From positions 1 through 19,748 of the forward strand of contig SBBH01000201.1 of the NCBI GenBank assembly GCA_005239795.1: 19,748 nt of DNA, read 5' to 3'. Shown here piece by piece: positions 14,083-19,748 of this stretch. Below the pieces are notes generated by a model. It saw only the letters and a program-made list of their open reading frames with translations. It did not search any database and was not told where the DNA came from. The position numbers and the translations under genes were made by a program. The stretch is from Planctomycetales bacterium. Lineage in GTDB: Bacteria; Planctomycetota; SBBH01. How positions within the stretch are numbered: the stretch's first letter is position 1; every line of letters begins with the position of its first letter.

Positions 14083-15621
14083 ATGATCGTTCCAATCGGG
14101 ATTGTTGTGGGGGTCATGGCCGGGATCGCGCTGGCTTTCTGGCGCGCCTGGGCCCAGGGGAATGAGGCCGGGGCCCGCCTGCAGGGGGAGCTCGCGGGCC
14201 AGCACGAGCGGCTTAAACAGGCGTTGGCGTCCGAAAAAATCAAGGCTGAGGCTATTCTGGCGGAGCGCCGGCGGGCCCAGGAGCAGGAATGGCGCCTGTG
14301 GCGCGAGCGCCTGGCCGAGGAGGAAGGGCGTCTGGGCCGGCGGGAAGAGGAGATCGCCGCGACGGAGGAATTTCTTGCCGGGCGCGAGAGGGCCCAGGGG
14401 GAAGCGCAAGCCGAGGTCCATCGGTTCCAGCGGGACTTGAGCGCTCTCAAGGCCTTGTGCTCCGACGTCCGCGCCCAGACGCAGAAAGCGCTTTTGGCGA
14501 AGAGCGGCTGGACCTACTCCGAGGCGGTCGGCCAGTACAAAGAACGCCTCGCCAGCGAAGTGCACCTCGAAACGGAGCGGCGCTGGCAGAAGCGCTTGGC
14601 GGAGCTTTCCGAACGCGCCGAGGAGGAGGCGCAGCGCTTGGTCGAGATCGTGATCCAGCGGATCCGCCCCGACTACACCGAGGACCATCCCCACTCGAAC
14701 TTCACGGTCGACGAATTGGGCGCGGCGGCGAAATTCCTGGTCGCCGGGTCTCCTTTTTTCGACGCCTTCGAGCAGGCGACCGGCGTGCATCTGGAGTGGC
14801 GCGAGGCCGAGGGGGTGGTGGTGCTCTCCTGCCCCAACGGCGTCAAGCGGGAGCTGGCGCGGCGCACCCTGCGGAAATTTGCCGCCGACAGGAACCCCCA
14901 GGTGGAGCGGCTTCCTGCCTTGAAGGTGCAGGCCGAACAGGAAGCCGATGCCGAGATGCGCAAAACGATCAACTGGGTCCTCGGGCGGCTCCGGATCGGG
15001 GGGGTCCATCCCGAAATCGTGAAGACCCTGGGGCGCCTCAAGTACCGCACCAGCCATGCGCAGAACGTCCTCTCCCATTCCTACGAGGTGGGGTTCATCG
15101 GGTCGATGCTTTCGAGCGAGATGGGCTTGAATCCCAAGATCGGCAAGCGAGGATCGTTCATGCACGATTTGGGGAAGGCCCTGGACGCCGAGAAGGATGC
15201 GGGGCACGCCGTGATCGGGGGGGATTTCGCCGCCCAATATGGCGAGGACGAGATCGTGGTGAACGCCATCGCCGGCCACCACGAGGACGTCGAGCGCAAG
15301 TCCCTCTATCCGATCGTCGCCCAGGTGGCCGACGCCATCTCGGGAGGCCGTCCCGGCGCCCGACGCGAAACCACGGAGCGGTTCCTGGAGCGGGTGGACC
15401 AGCTGATGGCGATCGGCGCGGCCATCCCAGGGCTCTCAGGCTACTATGCCGTGCATGCAGGGCGCGAGTTCCGCGTGGTCGTGAACCCGAGCCAGATCAA
15501 GGACGACCAGATGCAGTCTGTCTGTCAGCAGATCGCCGGAGAGATCGAGAAAAACGTCGCCGGGCCCGGCGTCGAGATCGTTGTCATCCGTGAGACCAAG
15601 GCTGTGGACTACGCGAGGTAG
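14083..15621 (+). CDS. rny: Ribonuclease Y homologue with a degenerate KH domain
   Basis: RNase Y is a membrane-anchored endoribonuclease that starts mRNA decay. This 512-residue protein has an N-terminal membrane helix (about 3-20), a long charged coiled coil (about 27-190), a KH-like region (about 207-275), an HD phosphohydrolase domain (about 320-425) and the C-terminal RNase Y module. The HD metal ligands look intact: His332 (LSHSYEVG), His361-Asp362 (MHDLGKALD), His375, His399-His400 (AGHHED) and Asp417 (VADAIS). GGRPGARRET and GREFRVVVNP are RNase Y signatures. In the KH region the usual GREG loop is absent: by alignment it reads VAGS, followed by PFFDAFEQATGV. RNA binding may be altered. 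ATG 14083 follows GAGGT by 10 nt. It starts 14 bases after the MTHFR fusion. Confidence 0.9.
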   Translation: MIVPIGIVVGVMAGIALAFWRAWAQGNEAGARLQGELAGQHERLKQALASEKIKAEAILAERRRAQEQEWRLWRERLAEEEGRLGRREEEIAATEEFLAGRERAQGEAQAEVHRFQRDLSALKALCSDVRAQTQKALLAKSGWTYSEAVGQYKERLASEVHLETERRWQKRLAELSERAEEEAQRLVEIVIQRIRPDYTEDHPHSNFTVDELGAAAKFLVAGSPFFDAFEQATGVHLEWREAEGVVVLSCPNGVKRELARRTLRKFAADRNPQVERLPALKVQAEQEADAEMRKTINWVLGRLRIGGVHPEIVKTLGRLKYRTSHAQNVLSHSYEVGFIGSMLSSEMGLNPKIGKRGSFMHDLGKALDAEKDAGHAVIGGDFAAQYGEDEIVVNAIAGHHEDVERKSLYPIVAQVADAISGGRPGARRETTERFLERVDQLMAIGAAIPGLSGYYAVHAGREFRVVVNPSQIKDDQMQSVCQQIAGEIEKNVAGPGVEIVVIRETKAVDYAR

Positions 15622-15622
15622 C

Positions 15623-16081
15623 ATGGACCTCAGAAAACTCAAAACCCTGCTCACCTTGATGCGCAAATACGATCTTGTCGAGATGGAGCTCGAGGAAGAG
15701 GGGGAGAAGGTGCGCTTGCGCAAGGGGGGGCCGCTCCTGGACGAGCCTGCTCCCCGCGCCGCCCGGACGGTGAGCGCGTCCGCCGCTCCCGCCGAGGGGG
15801 CCGCGGCCCCCCCCGCCAAGCCCGCCGAGAAGGAAAAGCCGGCACTTCTCGAGATCACGGCTCCGATCGTGGGGACGTTCTACAGATCTCCCAAGCCGGG
15901 CGACCCCCCGTTCTGCGAGGAGGGGACCCGCGTCCAGAAAGGGGCCACCGTCTGCATCGTCGAAGCGATGAAGGTGATGAACGAGATCAAGTCGGAGTTC
16001 GAGGGCGTCGTGGAGGAGATCCTCGTCGAGAACGGCGCCGCCGTCGAATACGGCCAGGTGTTGATCCGCCTGCGTCCATGA
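15623..16081 (+). CDS. accB: Biotin carboxyl carrier protein of acetyl-CoA carboxylase
   Basis: AccB carries carboxybiotin between biotin carboxylase and carboxyltransferase in the first step of fatty-acid synthesis. The 152 residues have an N-terminal helix pair (about 1-35), an Ala/Pro-rich mobile linker (about 40-75), and a biotinyl/lipoyl domain (about 76-151) with the acceptor motif EAMKVMNE (biotinyl Lys117). APIVGTFYRSPKPGDPPF at 80-97 includes the protruding-thumb segment of BCCP. ATG 15623 sits one base after the rny stop, so translation is probably coupled to it; the frame is open further upstream only within rny. The linker contains eight consecutive Cs (15807-15814). accC begins one base after its stop codon. 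Confidence 0.96.
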   Translation: MDLRKLKTLLTLMRKYDLVEMELEEEGEKVRLRKGGPLLDEPAPRAARTVSASAAPAEGAAAPPAKPAEKEKPALLEITAPIVGTFYRSPKPGDPPFCEEGTRVQKGATVCIVEAMKVMNEIKSEFEGVVEEILVENGAAVEYGQVLIRLRP

Positions 16082-16082
16082 G

Positions 16083-17435
16083 ATGTTCACCCGCATACTG
16101 ATCGCCAACCGCGGCGAGATCGCGCTGCGCATCATCCGCGCCTGCCGCGAGATGGGGGTCGAGACGGTCGCGGTCTTCTCCGAGGCCGATCGGGGGGCGA
16201 TGTATCTCCGGATGGCCGACGAGGCGATCTGCATCGGGCCGGCGCTGGCCAAGGACAGCTACCTCAACATCCCTCGCATCTTGAGTGCCGCTGAGATCGC
16301 CGACGTGGAGGCGATCCATCCCGGCTACGGCTTCCTGGCCGAGAGCAGCCATTTTGCATCGATCTGCCGCGACAATGGCGTCGCCTTCATCGGCCCGCGC
16401 CCCGAGGCGATGGACGCCCTTGGAAACAAGGTGAAGGCCCGGCAGCTGGCGATTTCGTGCGGCGTCCCCGTGATCCCGGGGAGCGACGGCCCCGTCGCCG
16501 AGGACGCCAACGCCGTCGAAATCGCCCGCAAGATCGGCTACCCGGTGATGATCAAGGCCGCCAGCGGCGGCGGCGGCCGGGGCATGCGCGTGGCGCACAA
16601 TGACGTGAGCTTGGCCAACGGCCTCATCGCCGCGCGCACGGAGGCGCAAGCCACCTTCGGCGATCCCACGGTTTATATCGAGCGCCACGTCGCGGGCGCC
16701 CGCCATATCGAGATCCAGTTCCTCGTGGACGAATTCGGAAACCGAGTGCATCTGGGGGAGCGCGATTGCAGCCTCCAGCGGCGTCATCAAAAGCTGGTCG
16801 AGGAGGCCCCCTCCCCGAACCTGGCCGAGGAGATGCGTCAGCAGCTCGGAGAAGCGGCGCTGGCGCTTGCGGGAGCGGCCGGCTACACCAACGCCGGCAC
16901 GGCCGAATTTCTGGTCGAGCCCAGTGGGCGCTTCTATTTCCTGGAGGTGAACGCCAGGGTCCAGGTCGAGCACCCCGTGACCGAGATGGTGACAGGCGTC
17001 GACATTGTCAAAGAACAGATCCGGATCGCCGCCAAGGAGAAGCTCCGTCACCGTCAGGAGGAGATCCAGATCCGGGGGGCCGCGATCGAGTGCCGCATCA
17101 ATGCTGAGGATCCCGAAAGGGGGTTTGTTCCCTCTCCTGGCAGGATCGAGACGTATTTCCAGCCGGGCGGAAACAACATCCGTGTCGACACGCATGTGCA
17201 TGCCGGCTACCTGGTCTCGCCGTATTACGACTCCTTGATTGCCAAGCTGATCGTCCACCGCCCAACGCGCCGCCAGGCGGTTGTCACCATGCGCCGTGCC
17301 CTCGAGGAATATATGATCGAGGGGATCAAGACCACGATTCCCTTCTATCTCGAGATTTTTGGGCACACCCGGTTCATCCGGGGGAACGTCGACACAAGCT
17401 TCATTGAGTCGAACTTCCTTCCCCTGCAGAAATAG
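16083..17435 (+). CDS. accC: Biotin carboxylase subunit of acetyl-CoA carboxylase
   Basis: AccC carboxylates the biotin of AccB using ATP and bicarbonate. The 450 residues match the usual length. Seen are ILIANRGEIALRIIRA (5-20), HPGYGFLAES (79-88), FIGP, the ATP-grasp glycine loop KAASGGGGRGMRV (158-170), ERDCSLQRRHQK (226-237) and the catalytic EVNARVQVEHPVTE (288-301). Ala291 stands where Thr is common; the catalytic Arg292 is kept. Only the biotin-carboxylase domains are present, so this is the stand-alone subunit rather than a pyruvate or propionyl carboxylase fusion. The accA/accD carboxyltransferase genes are not in the window. ATG 16083 follows the accB stop after one base. Confidence 0.97.
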   Translation: MFTRILIANRGEIALRIIRACREMGVETVAVFSEADRGAMYLRMADEAICIGPALAKDSYLNIPRILSAAEIADVEAIHPGYGFLAESSHFASICRDNGVAFIGPRPEAMDALGNKVKARQLAISCGVPVIPGSDGPVAEDANAVEIARKIGYPVMIKAASGGGGRGMRVAHNDVSLANGLIAARTEAQATFGDPTVYIERHVAGARHIEIQFLVDEFGNRVHLGERDCSLQRRHQKLVEEAPSPNLAEEMRQQLGEAALALAGAAGYTNAGTAEFLVEPSGRFYFLEVNARVQVEHPVTEMVTGVDIVKEQIRIAAKEKLRHRQEEIQIRGAAIECRINAEDPERGFVPSPGRIETYFQPGGNNIRVDTHVHAGYLVSPYYDSLIAKLIVHRPTRRQAVVTMRRALEEYMIEGIKTTIPFYLEIFGHTRFIRGNVDTSFIESNFLPLQK

Positions 17436-17444
17436 TTCTGCCGG

Positions 17445-17450
17445 TATCAT
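17445..17450 (+). promoter_or_regulatory. Possible -10 element before the lipoprotein gene
   Basis: TATCAT is followed by six bases (GGAGAC) and GTG 17457, the same spacing as at sufS and at the minus-strand gene. No good -35 is visible, and GGAG in the six bases would be too close to the start to act as a ribosome site. Leaderless transcription of the last three-gene run is possible. Confidence 0.35.
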
Positions 17451-17456
17451 GGAGAC

Positions 17457-17894
17457 GTGCTGAGGCTGGAGGCGGCTCTTCTGGCGGCGGCATTCTCCCT
17501 GGCGGCAGGGCTCGCCGGGTGCGGCGCGCCGAAAGCCGCCTCACACGAGGGCCCGATCCAGTTCGTCGAGATCCGCGAGGTGTTCGTGACGAAGAGATCA
17601 GGGGGCGAGGAGTCGAAAGGGTATCTCAAGCGGTACAAGCGGCGCACCAGCGCCGGCGTTGTCTATTGGGTGGAAGTCTATACGCCGCAGGACGTCCAGG
17701 TGGGTTTCGTCGAGGAATCGGGGCGCACCTACAAGTGGGTCGGCCGCGACGGGGAAAGCGGCCGGTGGACGGATCTCGGTCGGTTTCTTCTGGAAGAGGG
17801 CGTTTGCCGTCTTCTAGACCTGGACGTTCCGTGCGAGTTGAGGACGGTCCAAACGCGCGCGGCTGCAACCGAGGAAAGGCATGCCGTGAAATGA
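17457..17894 (+). CDS. Small predicted lipoprotein of unknown function
   Basis: This 145-residue protein starts with a hydrophobic signal (about 6-20) ending in a lipobox LAGC with Cys22 as the lipidation site, so it should be anchored to a membrane on the outer side. The mature part is beta-rich and basic (VEIREVFVTKRSGG, YLKRYKRRTSAGVVYWVEVY, GFVEESGRTYKWVGRDGESGRWTDLG) and carries two further cysteines near EEGVCRLLDLDVPCEL. I recognise no family; the short strands are compatible with a small SH3-like or beta-barrel fold, but this is a guess. GTG 17457 gives the complete signal peptide. The stop overlaps the next start as ATGA (17891-17894), coupling it to the 3D-domain gene. Confidence 0.75.
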   Translation: MLRLEAALLAAAFSLAAGLAGCGAPKAASHEGPIQFVEIREVFVTKRSGGEESKGYLKRYKRRTSAGVVYWVEVYTPQDVQVGFVEESGRTYKWVGRDGESGRWTDLGRFLLEEGVCRLLDLDVPCELRTVQTRAAATEERHAVK

Positions 17895-18481
17895 ATGTCC
17901 AGACGCCGCTCGCCCGCGCGGGAGTCCTGTCGGTCTGGGCGCTGGTGACGCTTTTTCTAGCGCGTCCGGGCGGCATCTTGGGGAAATCCGCACGGGATTC
18001 CACCGATTACGCCGAGACCGTGATCCCCATCTTCGACCCGTCCGTGATCAACCGGCTTGTCGACCAGATGAAACGCGACGCGGAAAATATCGCGCTTCCT
18101 CCCGGATACGTTTACTGGAAAGATATCATCGCGAAGGTGACAGCCTATGAGCCCTCCGAGCTCTCCTGTCCTGGGACCGCCGACGGCAAGACGTCGCTCG
18201 GCGACAACGCCTGGCATTTGGACGGCGTGGCGGCTGACCCTGTGGCGATCCCTTATCGCACCGTCGTTTGGATTCCCGAGGTGGGCCTGCGGGAAGTGGA
18301 CGACACCGGTTCGGCGATGCGCCGCGCCTGGAAGGAGGCCGGCGTTTATCACCTGGATCTTCGGATGACCTACCCCCATGAGGCCCGCCGGTGGGGGGTG
18401 AAGCTCCTGCCAGTGCGCCTTTACCGTTTGGCCTCGACCCCGGGGGAAGCTGTGGCCGGAAAAGAGAGCGTTCCTCGATGA
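17891..18481 (+). CDS. Exported 3D-domain protein (MltA/RlpA-like double-psi barrel)
   Basis: This 196-residue protein has an N-terminal hydrophobic segment (about 8-25, signal peptide or anchor), a helical stretch (about 47-68), and a 3D domain (about 82-178). The domain is named for three conserved aspartates; here they are probably Asp116 (VAADP), Asp138 (VDDTGSAM) and Asp156 (YHLDLRM). AKVTAYEP, YRTVVWIP and HEARRWGVK are typical surroundings. Related domains occur in MltA lytic transglycosylases and in cell-wall-active proteins, so action on peptidoglycan outside the cytoplasm is inferred; catalytic activity cannot be shown here. ATG 17891 overlaps the lipoprotein stop. The stop overlaps the MEMO-family start as ATGA (18478-18481). 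Confidence 0.85.
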   Translation: MNVQTPLARAGVLSVWALVTLFLARPGGILGKSARDSTDYAETVIPIFDPSVINRLVDQMKRDAENIALPPGYVYWKDIIAKVTAYEPSELSCPGTADGKTSLGDNAWHLDGVAADPVAIPYRTVVWIPEVGLREVDDTGSAMRRAWKEAGVYHLDLRMTYPHEARRWGVKLLPVRLYRLASTPGEAVAGKESVPR

Positions 18482-19737
18482 AACGCCGCCGTTCCCAGGG
18501 GATTCTCAAGGATTCCGATCCGGGGCCCTTATTGCCGAAGCTGAGGGCGCTTGAGCCAATCCCCCTCCAGAAGCGCGGCGAGCGATGGATCGCCCTGCGC
18601 GATCCGGCTGGCTGGGTGGAAGAGCCTTATGCCGTGCCCCCCGCCTTTGCCTATCTCCTGCAGTATTTCGACGGCAAGCACACCGTGCGCGATGTCCAGA
18701 AAGCGTACGCCGACGCCACGGGGGAGTTCCTGTTCCAGAGCAATCTGGAAAAGCTCGTCGCCCAGCTGGACGAGGCGCTTCTTCTCGAGACGTCGCGCTT
18801 CGAGGGACACCGGGATCATCTGGCGCGCGAATACCGGATGGCCCCCCGGCGCGCCGCGGCACATGCCGGAAGGCGTTACGAGCGGGATGAGGCGTCTCTT
18901 TCGGCACAGGTGGAGAAATGTCTTCAGGAGGGGGCGGCGGCGCCGGGGAACGCCGGCGAGGCCGCGGGGCTTGTCGTTCCGCACATCCCCTTGGCGTTGG
19001 GCGGGGCGGTCTACGGCGGGGCGTACCGGTGGCTGGCCGGCGTCAGGGAGATCGACCTGGCGGTCGTCCTGGGAACACGCCATGCGGGGCTGGCGAACGG
19101 CTTCGCCCTGACCGCGAAGGATTTCGAGACGCCGCTGGGAGATGTTTGCGTGGATCAGGATCTGGTGAATCAGATCGCCGGCGAGATCCCCGAGGTGCTT
19201 GACGAAGACTATGCGCACCGCAACGAGTACACGATCGAAATGCAGGCGGTTTTCCTTCGCCACCTCTCGGAAAAAAAACGCCGGCCCATGAAAATCCTTC
19301 CGGTCCTGTGCGGTTTCGGCGCGGGCGACGCCCAGGCGGCCGACCCGCGGCGCATCATCCTGAATTTCCTGGAGGTTCTTAAGGGGGTGGTCATGGACAG
19401 CGGGAAAAGGACGGTTTGGATCGCCAGCGCCGATCTCTCGCATCTGGGCCCCCGTTTTGGGGATGAGCGCGCCGTGAGCCCGTCGGCCCTGGCGGAAGCC
19501 GCCAAGACTGACAGCGACGTGTTGGAACCCGTCTTGAACGGGGATCCGGAGGAATTCCTGAAGCAGATCAGCCGCATCCAGGAGCAGCACCGCATCTGCG
19601 GCTTTCCGGTGATCTACGCTCTTTTGAAGCTCCTGGGGCCTTCGGTCGGGACGATGATCGATTACGCGCAAAGCCCCGTGGACGAGATAGGTTCGTATGT
19701 TTCCTATGCGGGGGTGGCGTTGACCCCTAAAAAGTAG
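18478..19737 (+). CDS. MEMO-family protein (AmmeMemoRadiSam system protein B) with a PqqD/RRE-like N-terminal domain
   Basis: This 419-residue protein has two parts. Residues about 22-108 resemble a PqqD/RRE-type winged helix: a PYAVPPAFAYLLQYFDGKHTV core, then a helix and LVAQLDEALLLE. Residues about 163-416 are the MEMO domain, related to extradiol dioxygenases but of unsettled activity. Putative metal-site residues are His169 (VVPHIP), His202 (LGTRHAG) and Ser321-His322 (SADLSHLG); HRNEYTIEMQ (247-256) has Tyr251 where EHS is common. Other MEMO proteins occur with an AMMECR1 protein and a radical SAM enzyme; neither is in the window. ATG 18478 overlaps the 3D-domain stop. An earlier in-frame start (GTG/ATG near 18391) would lie within the 3D gene and is not favoured. 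Confidence 0.88.
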   Translation: MKRRRSQGILKDSDPGPLLPKLRALEPIPLQKRGERWIALRDPAGWVEEPYAVPPAFAYLLQYFDGKHTVRDVQKAYADATGEFLFQSNLEKLVAQLDEALLLETSRFEGHRDHLAREYRMAPRRAAAHAGRRYERDEASLSAQVEKCLQEGAAAPGNAGEAAGLVVPHIPLALGGAVYGGAYRWLAGVREIDLAVVLGTRHAGLANGFALTAKDFETPLGDVCVDQDLVNQIAGEIPEVLDEDYAHRNEYTIEMQAVFLRHLSEKKRRPMKILPVLCGFGAGDAQAADPRRIILNFLEVLKGVVMDSGKRTVWIASADLSHLGPRFGDERAVSPSALAEAAKTDSDVLEPVLNGDPEEFLKQISRIQEQHRICGFPVIYALLKLLGPSVGTMIDYAQSPVDEIGSYVSYAGVALTPKK

Positions 19738-19747
19738 CGTTGCGCTA
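19735..19747 (+). other. Short hairpin at the window end
   Basis: TAGCG-TTG-CGCTA forms a 5-bp stem starting in the MEMO-gene stop codon. It could be the beginning of a terminator, but the sequence stops here, so no T-tract can be seen. Confidence 0.3.
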
Positions 19748-19748
19748 A

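Noticed and set aside
14289..15593. Same-strand open frame inside rny
   Set aside because: Arg/Gly/Ala-rich translation without any motif; entirely contained in a well-supported gene.
15987..17450. Long open frame antisense to accC (and similar ones antisense to prs, rny and the MEMO gene)
   Set aside because: The sense frames carry complete family motifs; the antisense translations are low-complexity Asp/Arg/Leu/Gly-rich text typical of GC-rich shadow frames.
1..19748. CRISPR array, tRNA, rRNA, insertion sequence, phage or defence genes
   Set aside because: No regularly spaced repeats, no tRNA-like cloverleaf, no transposase or integrase motifs were seen in any reading of the window.

Overview
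This 19.7 kb window is a gene-dense, mostly GC-rich stretch of bacterial chromosome dominated by housekeeping genes. I see no rRNA, tRNA, CRISPR array, insertion sequence or phage gene. The mix of genes (RNase Y-type HD/KH protein, SufS with an HCF101-like Mrp protein, a fused homocysteine methyltransferase/MTHFR, CTC-type L25, a MEMO-family protein) together with very short or absent 5' leaders points to a non-model, probably uncultivated lineage. It has a diderm-like flavour (an exported cupredoxin, a lipoprotein, a 3D-domain protein). The phylum cannot be fixed from this sequence alone.

Layout. (1) 2-916: 3' part of a thioredoxin-fold/TPR protein cut by the window edge. (2) 1039-3295: an alpha/beta hydrolase and a GT2 glycosyltransferase in a locally AT-richer patch that looks acquired or at least differently evolved. 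(3) 3319-7673: glmU, then a prs - L25 - pth - zinc-ribbon run joining cell-wall precursor synthesis, PRPP supply and translation upkeep. (4) 7702-8550, minus strand: an orphan membrane-anchored protein with a clear promoter of its own. (5) 8741-9448: an exported cupredoxin with a promoter whose spacer carries a run of eight Gs, ended by a strong intrinsic terminator. (6) 9536-12153: sufS overlapping an HCF101-architecture Fe-S carrier gene. (7) 12200-17435: homocysteine methyltransferase/MTHFR, an RNase Y homologue, then accB and accC. (8) 17457-19737: a lipoprotein, a 3D-domain protein and a MEMO-family protein joined by two ATGA overlaps.

How the genes work together. sufS and the HCF101-like gene are translationally coupled and would supply sulfur and carry Fe-S clusters. 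accB/accC give the biotin carboxylase half of acetyl-CoA carboxylase. glmU and the GT2 gene serve envelope polysaccharide. The last three genes are the least understood unit and the best candidate for an uncharacterised envelope-linked function.

Main points of interest: a recurrent TAnnnT box 6-9 nt before start codons (probable leaderless mRNAs); the poly-G promoter spacer; an RNase Y homologue whose KH domain has lost its GxxG loop; a PqqD/RRE-like domain fused to MEMO; and the full DUF59-Mrp-DUF971 architecture known from plastid HCF101. I did not find an unmistakable new system; these are leads of differing strength.
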